A stretch of 13,794 nt of DNA, taken from NCBI GenBank assembly GCA_900548255.1, contig URKH01000058.1:1-13794 (forward strand), in the 5' to 3' direction. This document shows, piece after piece, positions 6,080 through 13,774 of this stretch. The notes beneath the pieces are model-generated. The model was not told the DNA's origin and did no database searches. It worked only from the letters and a program-made list of their open reading frames with translations. The translations under genes and the position numbers were made by a program. The number at the start of each line of letters is the position of its first letter. Within the stretch, counting starts at the first letter, position 1. Source of the stretch: an uncultured Collinsella sp. (GTDB lineage Bacteria > Actinomycetota > Coriobacteriia > Coriobacteriales > Coriobacteriaceae).

Positions 6080-7207
6080 ATGCGTTATTCGAGAAAGGTG
6101 ATTGTCGGATTCATAGTGTTGCTTGCCGCCCTGATGTCTCCAAGGTTGGTTTTTGGAGACGACGACTTGGTCCGTGTCACACCGCAAATAGCTGTGGAGC
6201 AAGCGCAGGCTTTCTTTGATGATGTATCGGATGAGCCGGTGACCGCTTGTGACCCAGTAAAAATGGTGAATTCCGATGGGGAATCAATCGGGTATATCGT
6301 TCGTGCGAAGCGGGATGACGTTAACTATGGCTACGTCGTATTTGATTCAGAGCGATCTTGGTGGATCAGCGAATACTGCTTGGCTCCGAACGCTCTTTTA
6401 CCTATCGAGAGTGCAAGCGAAGAAATTGCACTCCTCGCATCCTCGGATAACGTCGTTGCGTTAAAGATTGACGAGCTAACTGTTGGCGTTGCCGACTTAG
6501 ATAAAAACATTGTTTTAGACGCAAGTGGAAAAAAAGTACCAAATAAATTGTCCTCGGGAGGCAATCGCAGCGGATCGCCGGAACATTTCGATGACGTTTT
6601 TGTATCTGCCAAGGATTTGTATAAACAGGGATATGTTGTTGATGCGAGCAAAACGGTTTCGGGAATAATAACGCCAACGCAAACAGAAGTTATCAAAGAA
6701 ACGGGGACTTATGCTTGCGCTGTTTCGGCAATGTTTGCAGTTAGCAGTCACTATGTGACTTTGAACCGCCTTAAATTGTCCGATTTATACTCGGAGCTTT
6801 GGAGGCTGTCGGGGACATGGGAAGAAGAAGAAAAGAAATATGATCAAGCGACTGGTCTGTACTTTACTCAAGGCAAGACTTCTCCTGACAAACCCGCTCC
6901 GGCCTTAAAGGAGTTTTGTGCAAGACGAGGCAAGGAGCTTGAGACGTCATTCGTTTGGTATCCGTCATGGGATTCCTTTAGGGTGAATACCGACTCGGGG
7001 AATCTGAGTATTTTCTCTGGAAGGCTCCGGTCAAATGGCAGCGGGCACGCAATGGCAGTTGTGGGCTACGTGGCAATGCATAACACATACACGAATGCCA
7101 AGAAGTACCTGCTTGTTGTTTGGAATGGATGGACAAACCAGCTACAGTTTCTTCCATATGACGTATCAATTTACACGTCTCACGATGGCACATATTGCAA
7201 GGGTTGA
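6080..7207 (+). CDS. Secreted papain-fold cysteine peptidase (C39/C10-like) with pro-region
   Basis: A 375-residue exported protein. ATG 6080 is preferred to ATG 6068 because GGAGG lies five bases before it and the product starts with a clean signal peptide (RYSRK, then a hydrophobic core, and a likely cut after VFG26). Residues about 30-110 resemble the pro-domain of streptopain-type (C10) peptidases: an AVEQAQAFF helix and YGYVVFDSE. The C-terminal half has a papain-like order of residues: Cys213 in TYACAVSAMFAVSSHY, His323 in GSGHAMAVVGY and Asn349 in VVWNGWT. It therefore looks like an active cysteine protease or transamidase, made as a zymogen. The substrate is unknown. The next two genes follow closely and are probably co-expressed; one could modulate the enzyme. 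The family level is an inference from motif order, and C39-type and C10-type cannot be separated by eye. Confidence 0.7.
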   Translation: MRYSRKVIVGFIVLLAALMSPRLVFGDDDLVRVTPQIAVEQAQAFFDDVSDEPVTACDPVKMVNSDGESIGYIVRAKRDDVNYGYVVFDSERSWWISEYCLAPNALLPIESASEEIALLASSDNVVALKIDELTVGVADLDKNIVLDASGKKVPNKLSSGGNRSGSPEHFDDVFVSAKDLYKQGYVVDASKTVSGIITPTQTEVIKETGTYACAVSAMFAVSSHYVTLNRLKLSDLYSELWRLSGTWEEEEKKYDQATGLYFTQGKTSPDKPAPALKEFCARRGKELETSFVWYPSWDSFRVNTDSGNLSIFSGRLRSNGSGHAMAVVGYVAMHNTYTNAKKYLLVVWNGWTNQLQFLPYDVSIYTSHDGTYCKG

Positions 7208-7215
7208 TTGTACTC

Positions 7216-7572
7216 GTGAACGGCGACAAGTTCATTCGAAGGGCAATGCTCCTATTGGTGCTTTCCTTTGCTTTGCTCACCGCAGCGAGCTTCTTTCTGT
7301 TAAGGGCGACTAATGGGGGAGAAAACGACACGGTTGTTGCAGTCGAGGTGCGCGCTCTATCGGATGTTCATAACGGGCAATTTGAGGCGCTTATGCCAAG
7401 TGGTTGCCGTAAGAGAATCGATATGCGCCGTAAGTCAAGTTCCGGATATGTCTCAGGGTTGAAAGCAGGTGATAAATGGATTCTAGTTTTTGTGGAAGAT
7501 AAGGAACTTGACGGGACTGTTCTGTATCCCCATTCAGCTGAGAAAGTCAAATCAAGTAGACAAGGGGAATGA
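7216..7572 (+). CDS. Small membrane-anchored protein of unknown function
   Basis: I do not recognise this protein. From GTG 7216 it has 118 residues: a short basic N-terminus (NGDKFIRRA), one hydrophobic segment at about 11-29 (MLLLVLSFALLTAASFFLL), and an extracellular domain of about 85 residues. That domain contains two short beta-rich stretches (TVVAVEVRAL and DKWILVFVEDKEL) and looks like a small OB- or SH3-like fold, which is only an impression. The start is uncertain: AAGGG (7199-7203) is 12 bases before the GTG, and TTG 7204 and ATG 7246 are alternatives. It begins 8 bases after the peptidase stop codon and ends 3 bases before the next gene, so it is the middle gene of a three-gene operon. 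Confidence 0.65.
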   Translation: MNGDKFIRRAMLLLVLSFALLTAASFFLLRATNGGENDTVVAVEVRALSDVHNGQFEALMPSGCRKRIDMRRKSSSGYVSGLKAGDKWILVFVEDKELDGTVLYPHSAEKVKSSRQGE

Positions 7573-7575
7573 AGA

Positions 7576-8160
7576 ATGATTGATAGAAAGCAGTTCTTAG
7601 GTCTGATGGCGGGGGCTCCTATTTTGATGCGAGCCGGGATGGCAGAAGCCGTGGAGTTGCCGGACGCTCAGAAGCGATTGACGCTCGTGGTCGACACGGT
7701 GGTCAGAGATGAAAATGGCAATGAAAAAACGCGAACAAGAAGCAGAGAGACTATTTTCACGCCAGAGAGCAAAACTGTGTCTGCCGACGCTATGGCCGGT
7801 GATGTCATAACAATCCAGAGGGAATCAGATGAAACGTTGCCGCTGCTTGCCAAGATTGAGCTCACAGTCGCTTATTATAACGATAAAACAGAAATTGAGA
7901 TTCGTTCCGGAAAGTACTCGATAGTCCAAATCGATCCGCTTGTGATGTATGCAAACGCTTGGTATGCGCTCATGCAGAAAGATAAATATGTGATGAACTA
8001 CTTCGCAGAAGGCGAAGCATCATATGAAACGGGGTGGGGGCCAACGCCATACGACGCGGAGAAGGATAAGTGGACGTGCGGATCAGGCATGGGCGCGACG
8101 ATTACGGACTTCATTAACGATTCAACATATAGCTTTGCTATCGACTGTTATATCGAATAG
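7576..8160 (+). CDS. Exported protein of unknown function
   Basis: I do not recognise this 194-residue protein. The N-terminus (MIDRKQFLGLMAGAPILM... then AEAVE) is a short basic, hydrophobic signal-like stretch with a possible cut after AEA. The remainder is rich in beta-strand patterns with charged turns (RLTLVVDTVVRDENGNEK, KIELTVAYYNDKTEIEI), followed by an aromatic-rich helix (YANAWYALMQKDKYVMNYF) and a Gly/Trp/Thr-rich end with two cysteines (Cys165 and Cys191) that could form a disulfide. AAGGGG lies eight bases before the ATG. Its start is 3 bases from the stop of the preceding gene, and base use matches the other two cassette genes. A substrate or partner of the upstream peptidase is possible, but nothing in the sequence proves it. 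Confidence 0.72.
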   Translation: MIDRKQFLGLMAGAPILMRAGMAEAVELPDAQKRLTLVVDTVVRDENGNEKTRTRSRETIFTPESKTVSADAMAGDVITIQRESDETLPLLAKIELTVAYYNDKTEIEIRSGKYSIVQIDPLVMYANAWYALMQKDKYVMNYFAEGEASYETGWGPTPYDAEKDKWTCGSGMGATITDFINDSTYSFAIDCYIE

Positions 8161-8279
8161 ACATGACGGCATAAAACGAATTGGCCTATAAGCATGTCAT
8201 TACTTAAGCAAAGCTGAAATCTTGGCATCTAGTGCTCGGGACTGCCCAGCTTGGGGTACAACTCAACGTGAACAATGAT

Positions 8280-8306
8280 GGCCCGCCACATGTTTGGCGG
8301 GCCTTT
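8280..8306 (+). terminator. Terminator-like hairpin in the htrA leader
   Basis: GGCCCGCC (8280-8287) pairs perfectly with GGCGGGCC (8296-8303) across an 8-base loop, followed by TTTGGTTATTTG. It ends 30 bases before the htrA start codon, and the interval holds the ribosome site but no room for a promoter. Transcripts into htrA must therefore cross it. It may stop read-through from the cassette, act as an attenuator, or end a small RNA. The T-run is short, so termination may be partial. Confidence 0.55.
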
Positions 8307-8332
8307 GGTTATTTGACGAAAGGATCGCAGCT

Positions 8333-9796
8333 ATGAGCGAGTACGATTCCCAGCGTCCCCAGGATGCGGGCAACGCCGGCGAGACCCAGCAGCAGCCGCG
8401 CGTGCAGGTGGAGTCGACGCCTGCCGATGGCAGTAACATTCCTTACGTGCAGGCCTACGACACGCAGACCGGAAAGCCGCTGGGCAGCCAGCAGGTTGTA
8501 AACAAGCACACCGTGGTCAAGACTAAGACCAAAAAGCTGCCGATCTTTATTACGGCGCTCGCCGGCTGTGCATGCGGCGCCCTGCTGGTCATTGCGCTCA
8601 TTATGAGTGGCACGCTCAACATTGGCAGCGGAAAGAATGCCGTGACGGCGGGTGCTTCGGGTTCATCGACGCAAAAGATTACGATCGACTCCGAGGACAC
8701 CACGCTGGCCGAGGCCGTCTCTGCCAAGGCGCTGCCCTCCGTGGTTTCCATTACCGCCACTTCGAGCGGCGGCCAGAATGGCTCGCTTTCGCAGTCTGCC
8801 GACGAGTCGGACGGCTCGGGCAGCGTCGGTTCGGGCGTTGTGCTCGATACCGAGGGCCACATCCTCACCAACAACCACGTGGTCGATGGCTATGACCAGT
8901 ACGTGGTGACCATGGACGACGGCACCACCTACGAGGCCGAGTTCGTGGGCAACGATGCTTCGAGCGACCTAGCCGTCATCAAGCTCAAGGATGCTGACGC
9001 CTCTAAGCTCACGCCGATCGAGATCGGCGACTCTTCCAAGCTCAACGTGGGCGAGTGGGTCATGGCGATCGGCTCGCCGTTCGGCAACGAGCAGTCTGTC
9101 TCCACGGGTATCGTGTCGGCGCTGTATCGCTCCACGGCCATGAGCTCTACCAACGGTAACACCATCTATGCCAACATGATCCAGACCGATGCCGCCATCA
9201 ACCCGGGCAACTCCGGCGGCGCGCTCGTTAACGACAACGGTGAGCTGGTGGGTATCAACTCGCTCATCGAGAGCTACTCGGGCTCCAGCTCGGGCGTGGG
9301 CTTTGCCATTCCCGTTAACTATGCCAAGAACATTGCCGACCAGATCATCGACGGCAAGACGCCGGTTCATCCGTACCTGGGCGCCACGCTTTCGAGCGTC
9401 AACGCGCTCAATGCTCGCACTAACAAGCTGAGCACCGATAGCGGCGCGTACGTGGCAAGCGTCGTCGAGGACGGTCCTGCCGCCAAGGCCGGCATCCAAG
9501 AGGGCGATGTCATTACCAAGCTGGGCGACGATGAGATTTCGAGCGCCGATGGCCTGATCATCGCGCTGCGCAGCCACGAGGTGGGCGAGAAGGTCGAGAT
9601 CACGCTCATGCGCGGCAAGGAAGAGAAGAAGGTTACCGTCGAGCTGGGCTCCGACGAGGAGCTGCAGAACCAGCAGCAGGACGACAGCGCGACCGACACC
9701 GGCAACGGCGGTATTACCGACGAACAGCTGCGCCAGTACCTGGAGGAGCTGCTGGGCCAGCAGGGCCAGGGTCAAGGCTACGGTCAGGGTTACTAG
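8333..9796 (+). CDS. htrA: Membrane-anchored HtrA/DegP-family serine protease with PDZ domain
   Basis: A 487-residue protein-quality-control protease acting at the outer face of the membrane. ATG 8333 is chosen because AAAGGA precedes it by eight bases; the longer frame starts inside the terminator-like hairpin. Order of parts: a hydrophilic, Gln-rich cytoplasmic segment (1-68), one transmembrane helix (about 70-92), a Ser/Gly-rich linker, and a trypsin-like domain with His182 (TNNHVV), Asp212 (SSDLAVIKL) and Ser294 in GNSGGAL, all three present. A single PDZ domain (about 350-438, GAYVASVVEDGPAAKAGIQEGD) follows, and the tail is Gln/Gly/Tyr-rich (GQQGQGQGYGQGY) after an amphipathic helix. 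The anchor and single PDZ domain are the usual Gram-positive layout. The low-complexity tail is uncommon and could bind the cell wall or partners. It is transcribed alone, ending at a strong terminator. Confidence 0.95.
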   Translation: MSEYDSQRPQDAGNAGETQQQPRVQVESTPADGSNIPYVQAYDTQTGKPLGSQQVVNKHTVVKTKTKKLPIFITALAGCACGALLVIALIMSGTLNIGSGKNAVTAGASGSSTQKITIDSEDTTLAEAVSAKALPSVVSITATSSGGQNGSLSQSADESDGSGSVGSGVVLDTEGHILTNNHVVDGYDQYVVTMDDGTTYEAEFVGNDASSDLAVIKLKDADASKLTPIEIGDSSKLNVGEWVMAIGSPFGNEQSVSTGIVSALYRSTAMSSTNGNTIYANMIQTDAAINPGNSGGALVNDNGELVGINSLIESYSGSSSGVGFAIPVNYAKNIADQIIDGKTPVHPYLGATLSSVNALNARTNKLSTDSGAYVASVVEDGPAAKAGIQEGDVITKLGDDEISSADGLIIALRSHEVGEKVEITLMRGKEEKKVTVELGSDEELQNQQQDDSATDTGNGGITDEQLRQYLEELLGQQGQGQGYGQGY

Positions 9797-9826
9797 CGAG
9801 CCGTTTCGCACATATCGAGGCCAGGG

Positions 9827-9860
9827 GGGCTGTCCCATCAACGTGGGACAGCCCTTTTTT
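9827..9860 (+). terminator. Strong intrinsic terminator after htrA
   Basis: An 11-bp perfect stem, GGGCTGTCCCA (9827-9837) with TGGGACAGCCC (9844-9854), a 6-base loop and a T6 run, 30 bases after the htrA stop codon. Confidence 0.93.
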
Positions 9861-9865
9861 CTTAT

Positions 9866-9896
9866 TGATCCGTTGGGGACGGAGGAAAACGGATCA
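9866..9896. repeat. Palindromic intergenic element
   Basis: TGATCCGTT (9866-9874) and its exact reverse complement AACGGATCA (9888-9896) enclose a purine-rich 13-base loop (GGGGACGGAGGAA). It follows the htrA terminator directly but has no T-run. It may be a copy of a dispersed REP-like palindrome. The remaining sequence to ligA holds no gene; a -10-like TAGTAT (10008-10013) is the only promoter hint, with no matching -35. Confidence 0.55.
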
Positions 9897-10043
9897 TTTG
9901 GAACTGACAGGGGCATGGTTTGATCGCGCGATCCACCCCAGTCTGGCGGCTGCCGATTCGGTGCGGTTCGAGACCGCTATTCGGCCTCATTGCGACCGGT
10001 GGTACTCTAGTATCCGTTTGAAATCGAGCGAAGGAGTGCCGCT

Positions 10044-12272
10044 ATGGAGCAATCGAGCCTGTTTGGTGACGGCGTGGACATCGATACCGAAACGCCCGCG
10101 AGCACGGATACCGCCGTACCGGCCGATGCCCGTGCCCAGGCGGCAGCGCGTGCGGCCGAGCTGCGCCACGAGCTCGATTACCACGCCTATCGCTACTACA
10201 TGCTCGATGCGCCCGAGATCACGGACGCCGCCTTTGACAAGATGCTCGTTGAGCTGCAGGAAATTGAGGCCACCTACCCCGACCTGGTGACGCCCGACAG
10301 CTATACCCAGCGCGTGGGCGGGTACGTGAGCGAGCAGTTTACGCCGGTCACGCATATGGCGCGCATGTATTCCATGGACGATGCCATGGATCTGGACGAA
10401 CTCGACGCGTGGCTCCAGCGCACCGAGGATGCGCTCGGTGCCGGCAGCGTCACCTATACCTGCGAGCTTAAGATCGACGGCCTGGGCGTGGCGCTTACCT
10501 ACCAAAACGGCACCTTCGTACGCGCAGCCACACGCGGCGATGGCACCACGGGCGAGGACGTGTCGCTCAACGTCCGTACCATCAAGGATGTGCCCATGCA
10601 CCTGTCCGAGCCGGCGCTCGCCCACATGGGCGCCGACCGCGAGCGCACCATCGAGGTCCGTGGCGAGGTCTATATGCCCAAGGGCAGCTTTGTGCGCCTG
10701 AACGACGAGGCCGATGCCGAGGGGCGCGACCCCTTCGCCAACCCGCGCAACGCTGCCGCCGGCAGCCTGCGCCAAAAGGACCCCAAGGTCACGGCGCGCC
10801 GCGATCTCGCTACCTTTATCTATGCCATCGCCGATACCGATCCGCTGCACGTCCACAGCCAGCGCGAGTTCCTCGATTGGCTGCGTAGCGCCGGCTTTAG
10901 CGTCAACCCTAACGTGGCTCGCTGTGCCACACCCGCCGAGGTCCACGAGTTCTGTGCCCAGGCGCTCGAACACCGCGGTGACCTGGACTACGACATCGAC
11001 GGCGTGGTCGTAAAGGTCGACAGCTTCCAGCAGCAGCTCGACCTGGGCTTTACCGCCCGCGCACCGCGCTGGGCCATCGCCTTTAAGTTCCCGCCCGAGG
11101 AAAAGCAGACCGTCCTGCGCGAGATTCGCATCCAGGTGGGCCGCACCGGTGTGCTCACACCGGTCGCCGAGTTCGACCCGGTGACGGTTGCCGGCTCCAC
11201 CATCGCGCGCGCCACGCTGCACAACATCGACGAGATCCGTCGCAAAAACGTGCGCGAGGGCGACACTATCATCGTGCACAAGGCGGGCGACGTGATTCCC
11301 GAGGTCGTAGGTCCGGTGCTCGATAAACGCCCGGCCGATTCGGTCGACTGGCACATGCCCGAGGTCTGCCCCGTGTGCGGTAGCCCCGTGGTCCACGAGG
11401 ATGGCGAGGTTGCCTACCGCTGCGTGTCCATCGACTGTCCCGCACAGCTCAAGGAGCGCCTGCTTCACTGGGTAAGCCGCGGCTGCATGGACGTCGACGG
11501 CCTGGGCGACGAGATCGTCGACAAGATGATCGCTGCCGGCCTGATCCACGATGTCGCGGACTTCTACCAGCTCACGGTCGACGACATCGCAGGCCTGGAC
11601 ACAGGGCGCGTGTACGCTAGCTCCAACAGCAAAAAGGGCGTCAAGAAGGGCGACCCCATCCCGGTGGGCCTCAAGACGGCCGAGAAAATCATCGCCGAGC
11701 TCAACAAGTCCAAGAGCCAGCCGCTCGGTCGCGTGCTGTTTGCCCTGGGCATCCGCCACGTGGGCAAGAGCGTGGGCGAGGTCATCGCCGAGCGATTCCT
11801 GTCGATTGATAAGCTCATCTTGGCGAGTGAAGAGGACATCGCCGAGTGCGAGGGCATCGGTCCCAAGATTGCGGCGAGCGTCAAGCAGTTCCTGGCCGTG
11901 CCCGAAAACCTTGCCGTGCTGGAGCGTTTGCGCCAGGCGGGTCTGTCGCTCGAGGTCGACTTGGGCGCCGCGCATGCACAAGCCGCAGCCGACGCGGGCG
12001 TGGCGGGCGAGCTCGCCGATGCACAACCGCTCGCGGGTCTGACCTTCGTGCTCACCGGCACGCTCGTCAACCGCACCCGCGACGAGGCAGGCGCGGCGCT
12101 CAAGGTGCTCGGCGCCAAGGTCTCGGGCAGCGTGTCCAAGAAGACGAGCTATCTGGTTGCCGGCCCCAAAGCGGGCTCCAAGCTCACCAAAGCCGAGCAG
12201 CTGGGCGTACCCGTGCTGGACGAGGACGCCCTCGAGCAGATCCTGGCGACTGGTCAGGTGCCGGAGGCTTAA
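10044..12272 (+). CDS. ligA: NAD-dependent DNA ligase
   Basis: Seals nicks in duplex DNA in replication and repair, using NAD as the adenylate donor. It has 742 residues, longer than E. coli LigA (671), owing to an acidic N-terminal extension of about 30 residues and an insertion near 520-541 (TGRVYASSNSKKGVKKGDPI) before the first helix-hairpin-helix. Parts in order: the Ia domain with YHAYRYYMLDAPEITDAAFD (46-65) for NMN binding, the adenylation domain with Lys143 in the KIDG motif, RGEVYM (206-211) and DIDGVVVKV (317-325), the OB fold (about 350-430), four zinc-binding cysteines (442, 445, 460, 465), helix-hairpin-helix repeats (about 500-620), and a C-terminal BRCT domain (663-742, TFVLTGTL to TSYLVAGPKAGSKLTKA). 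GAAGGAG lies seven bases before the ATG. The gene is alone and convergent with the MATE gene. Confidence 0.98.
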   Translation: MEQSSLFGDGVDIDTETPASTDTAVPADARAQAAARAAELRHELDYHAYRYYMLDAPEITDAAFDKMLVELQEIEATYPDLVTPDSYTQRVGGYVSEQFTPVTHMARMYSMDDAMDLDELDAWLQRTEDALGAGSVTYTCELKIDGLGVALTYQNGTFVRAATRGDGTTGEDVSLNVRTIKDVPMHLSEPALAHMGADRERTIEVRGEVYMPKGSFVRLNDEADAEGRDPFANPRNAAAGSLRQKDPKVTARRDLATFIYAIADTDPLHVHSQREFLDWLRSAGFSVNPNVARCATPAEVHEFCAQALEHRGDLDYDIDGVVVKVDSFQQQLDLGFTARAPRWAIAFKFPPEEKQTVLREIRIQVGRTGVLTPVAEFDPVTVAGSTIARATLHNIDEIRRKNVREGDTIIVHKAGDVIPEVVGPVLDKRPADSVDWHMPEVCPVCGSPVVHEDGEVAYRCVSIDCPAQLKERLLHWVSRGCMDVDGLGDEIVDKMIAAGLIHDVADFYQLTVDDIAGLDTGRVYASSNSKKGVKKGDPIPVGLKTAEKIIAELNKSKSQPLGRVLFALGIRHVGKSVGEVIAERFLSIDKLILASEEDIAECEGIGPKIAASVKQFLAVPENLAVLERLRQAGLSLEVDLGAAHAQAAADAGVAGELADAQPLAGLTFVLTGTLVNRTRDEAGAALKVLGAKVSGSVSKKTSYLVAGPKAGSKLTKAEQLGVPVLDEDALEQILATGQVPEA

Positions 12273-12291
12273 GGCGTCGATAACCAAATTG

Positions 12292-12340
12292 AAGAACCGC
12301 CCGGAAGCACGATGCCTTCCGGGCGGTTCTTACTTTGCTG
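12292..12340. terminator. Terminator shared by ligA and the opposing transcripts
   Basis: A 16-bp perfect stem, AAGAACCGCCCGGAAG (12292-12307) with CTTCCGGGCGGTTCTT (12316-12331), and an 8-base loop. It is followed on plus by ACTTTGC and on minus by CAATTTGG. It lies 19 bases after the ligA stop, between convergent genes, so it probably works in both directions. On the minus strand the stem begins inside the TAA stop of an orphan coding tail. Confidence 0.85.
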
Positions 12341-12422
12341 GGGCAACCGGCACCGTGATCTGCGTCACGTAGGTTGCCGGGTCGTCGCTGATGATGTCAT
12401 CGATCAGGGCAATCTCGCGTTG
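12330..12422 (-). pseudogene. Orphan C-terminal coding tail between the MATE gene and the terminator
   Basis: On the minus strand a 30-codon open stretch from 12422 ends at TAA 12332-12330, exactly at the terminator stem. It encodes QREIALIDDIISDDPATYVT followed by QITVPVAPAK. About two thirds of its codons end in G or C, as in real genes here. The frame stays open for only nine codons more, into the end of the MATE gene in another frame, where a TGA closes it. There is no ATG or GTG with a ribosome site at its start. It therefore looks like the last part of a gene whose body was lost. I do not recognise the family. It could also be an untranslated MATE trailer. Confidence 0.4.
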
Positions 12423-12427
12423 CCCCG

Positions 12428-13774
12428 CTACGCCACCAACTTGTCAAAAGCCCCGCGGCGGTTGAGCACGGTAAACGCGACAACGCAAATGACCGCCGAC
12501 AAAATCGATCCGCACGGCGAGGCGATGCCCATGGGAAACAACGTGTCGGAATAGGCGTTCGACAGCAGCCATGCACCGGGTACGCGAATGAGTACCACAG
12601 CCAGCACGTTGTGCGCAAAGCCGATGTAGCTCTTGCCATACGCAGCGAAAAAGCCGCTAAAGCAAATGTGGATGCCGGCAAAGATCGCGTCGAAAATGTA
12701 GCTGCGCATATAGCCGGTACCGGCGGCGACTACTGCAGCGTCCTTGGCAAAAAAGCCGATAAACGCCGGCGCCACCAGCCACATCAGCACCGTGATCAGG
12801 CAGCCGTACACCACCGAGATGGTCATGGCATCCTTGAGCACCTGACGCGCGCGGTCGCCCTTGCCCGCGCCGGCGTTTTGCGCCGTGAGCGCGCTGACGG
12901 TAGCGCCCATAGAACTCGGCACGATAAACAAAAAGCTGATCATCTTTTCGACCAGGCCCACGGCGGCGGCGTCGACCAGGCCGCGGTGGTTGGCGATGAC
13001 GGTGATGAACATAAACGCCACCTGGATGCAGCCGTCCTGCACGGCCACGGGCACGCCGATCTTAAGAATGCTGCCGAGCACCTCGGGCTGGGGGCGCAGG
13101 TCGCTGCGCTTAACGTGGATGTTTGTGCGACGGCTCTTGAGCCACACGAGCGCGAGAGCCACGCTCGCCGTCTGCGCGATGACTGTGCCGAGTGCCGCGC
13201 CTACGGGGCCGAGCCCCATGTGGCCGATAAACAGAAAGTCGAGCGCGATGTTGATGATGCATGCCACGCCAATCACGTACATGGGCGAGCGCGAATCGCC
13301 TAGGCCGCGAAAGATGGCCGAGAGGATGTTGTACGCGGCGATAAAGGGAATGCCGATAAAGCAAATGCGCAGGTAGGCGGCGGTGCCTTCGACCGCCTCG
13401 GCCGGCGTGCCAATGAGTGCCACAATCTGCGGGCACAGTGCGAGCAAGGCAGCGGCCAGCACCACCGAGACACCCATAAACAGCGTGATGGTGTTGCCGA
13501 TGGCGGTCTCGGCGCGATCGAAGCGGCGCGAGCCCACGGCGTGGCCGACGATGACCGTCGTTCCCATGGCCAGACCCACGAGCGTCACGGTAATGATATA
13601 GAGTGTCTGCGCGCCGTTGCCCACAGCGGTGATGCCGGCAGCGCCGCTAAACTGCCCCATCATGTACAGGTCGGCCATGCCGTAGAGCATCTGCAAAAAG
13701 TAGGAGAGCATATAAGGCAGGGCAAAGACCGCGATGGTCTTGAGGACATTGCCGCGTGTAAGGTCGTGTTCCAT
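12428..13774 (-). CDS. MATE-family multidrug/metabolite exporter
   Basis: A 448-residue integral membrane protein of the MATE (NorM/DinF/VmrA-like) family, which exports cationic drugs or metabolites using a Na+ or H+ gradient. It shows the two-fold repeated layout with about 12 hydrophobic helices. The N-terminus LTRGNVLKTIAVFALPYMLSYF and the following LYGMADLYMMGQFSG are the standard first helices of the clade, and AIFRGLGDSRSPMYVIGV (about 158-175) is the conserved GLGD segment. The second half begins near residue 235 (LKIGVPVAVQDGCIQVAFMF). The length is normal for the family. The start ATG is at 13774-13772; only a weak ribosome site is visible upstream (GAAAG), and the promoter lies outside the window. 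The substrate cannot be told from sequence. It converges on ligA and shares the terminator. Confidence 0.93.
   Translation of the reverse strand: MEHDLTRGNVLKTIAVFALPYMLSYFLQMLYGMADLYMMGQFSGAAGITAVGNGAQTLYIITVTLVGLAMGTTVIVGHAVGSRRFDRAETAIGNTITLFMGVSVVLAAALLALCPQIVALIGTPAEAVEGTAAYLRICFIGIPFIAAYNILSAIFRGLGDSRSPMYVIGVACIINIALDFLFIGHMGLGPVGAALGTVIAQTASVALALVWLKSRRTNIHVKRSDLRPQPEVLGSILKIGVPVAVQDGCIQVAFMFITVIANHRGLVDAAAVGLVEKMISFLFIVPSSMGATVSALTAQNAGAGKGDRARQVLKDAMTISVVYGCLITVLMWLVAPAFIGFFAKDAAVVAAGTGYMRSYIFDAIFAGIHICFSGFFAAYGKSYIGFAHNVLAVVLIRVPGAWLLSNAYSDTLFPMGIASPCGSILSAVICVVAFTVLNRRGAFDKLVA

Larger units (their letters stand above)
5951..8279 (+). other. AT-richer cassette with three exported or membrane proteins
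   Basis: Base composition drops visibly between the glnA-operon terminator and the hairpin before htrA. Codons ending in A or T are common here and rare in the flanking genes. Three co-directional genes lie within it, spaced a few bases apart. No transposase, integrase, tRNA or direct-repeat boundary was seen, so if this is an acquired segment its mode of insertion is not visible. The flanks 5951-6079 and 8161-8279 hold no further gene that I can support. Confidence 0.6.

Noticed and set aside
8161..8279. tRNA or riboswitch in the gap before htrA
   Set aside because: No cloverleaf, TPsiC-like arm or recognisable aptamer was found; only weak short complementarities.
8294..8332. Longer HtrA start
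   Set aside because: The codon is TTG in the loop of a terminator-like hairpin; ATG 8333 has AAAGGA at proper spacing.
9987..12287. 766-codon open frame on the minus strand opposite ligA
   Set aside because: It is a shadow of ligA produced by high GC codon bias; the plus-strand product is an unmistakable, full-length DNA ligase.
12611..13303. 230-codon plus-strand open frame opposite the MATE gene
   Set aside because: Antisense shadow with His/Ala/Asp-rich composition; the minus strand encodes a clear 12-helix transporter.
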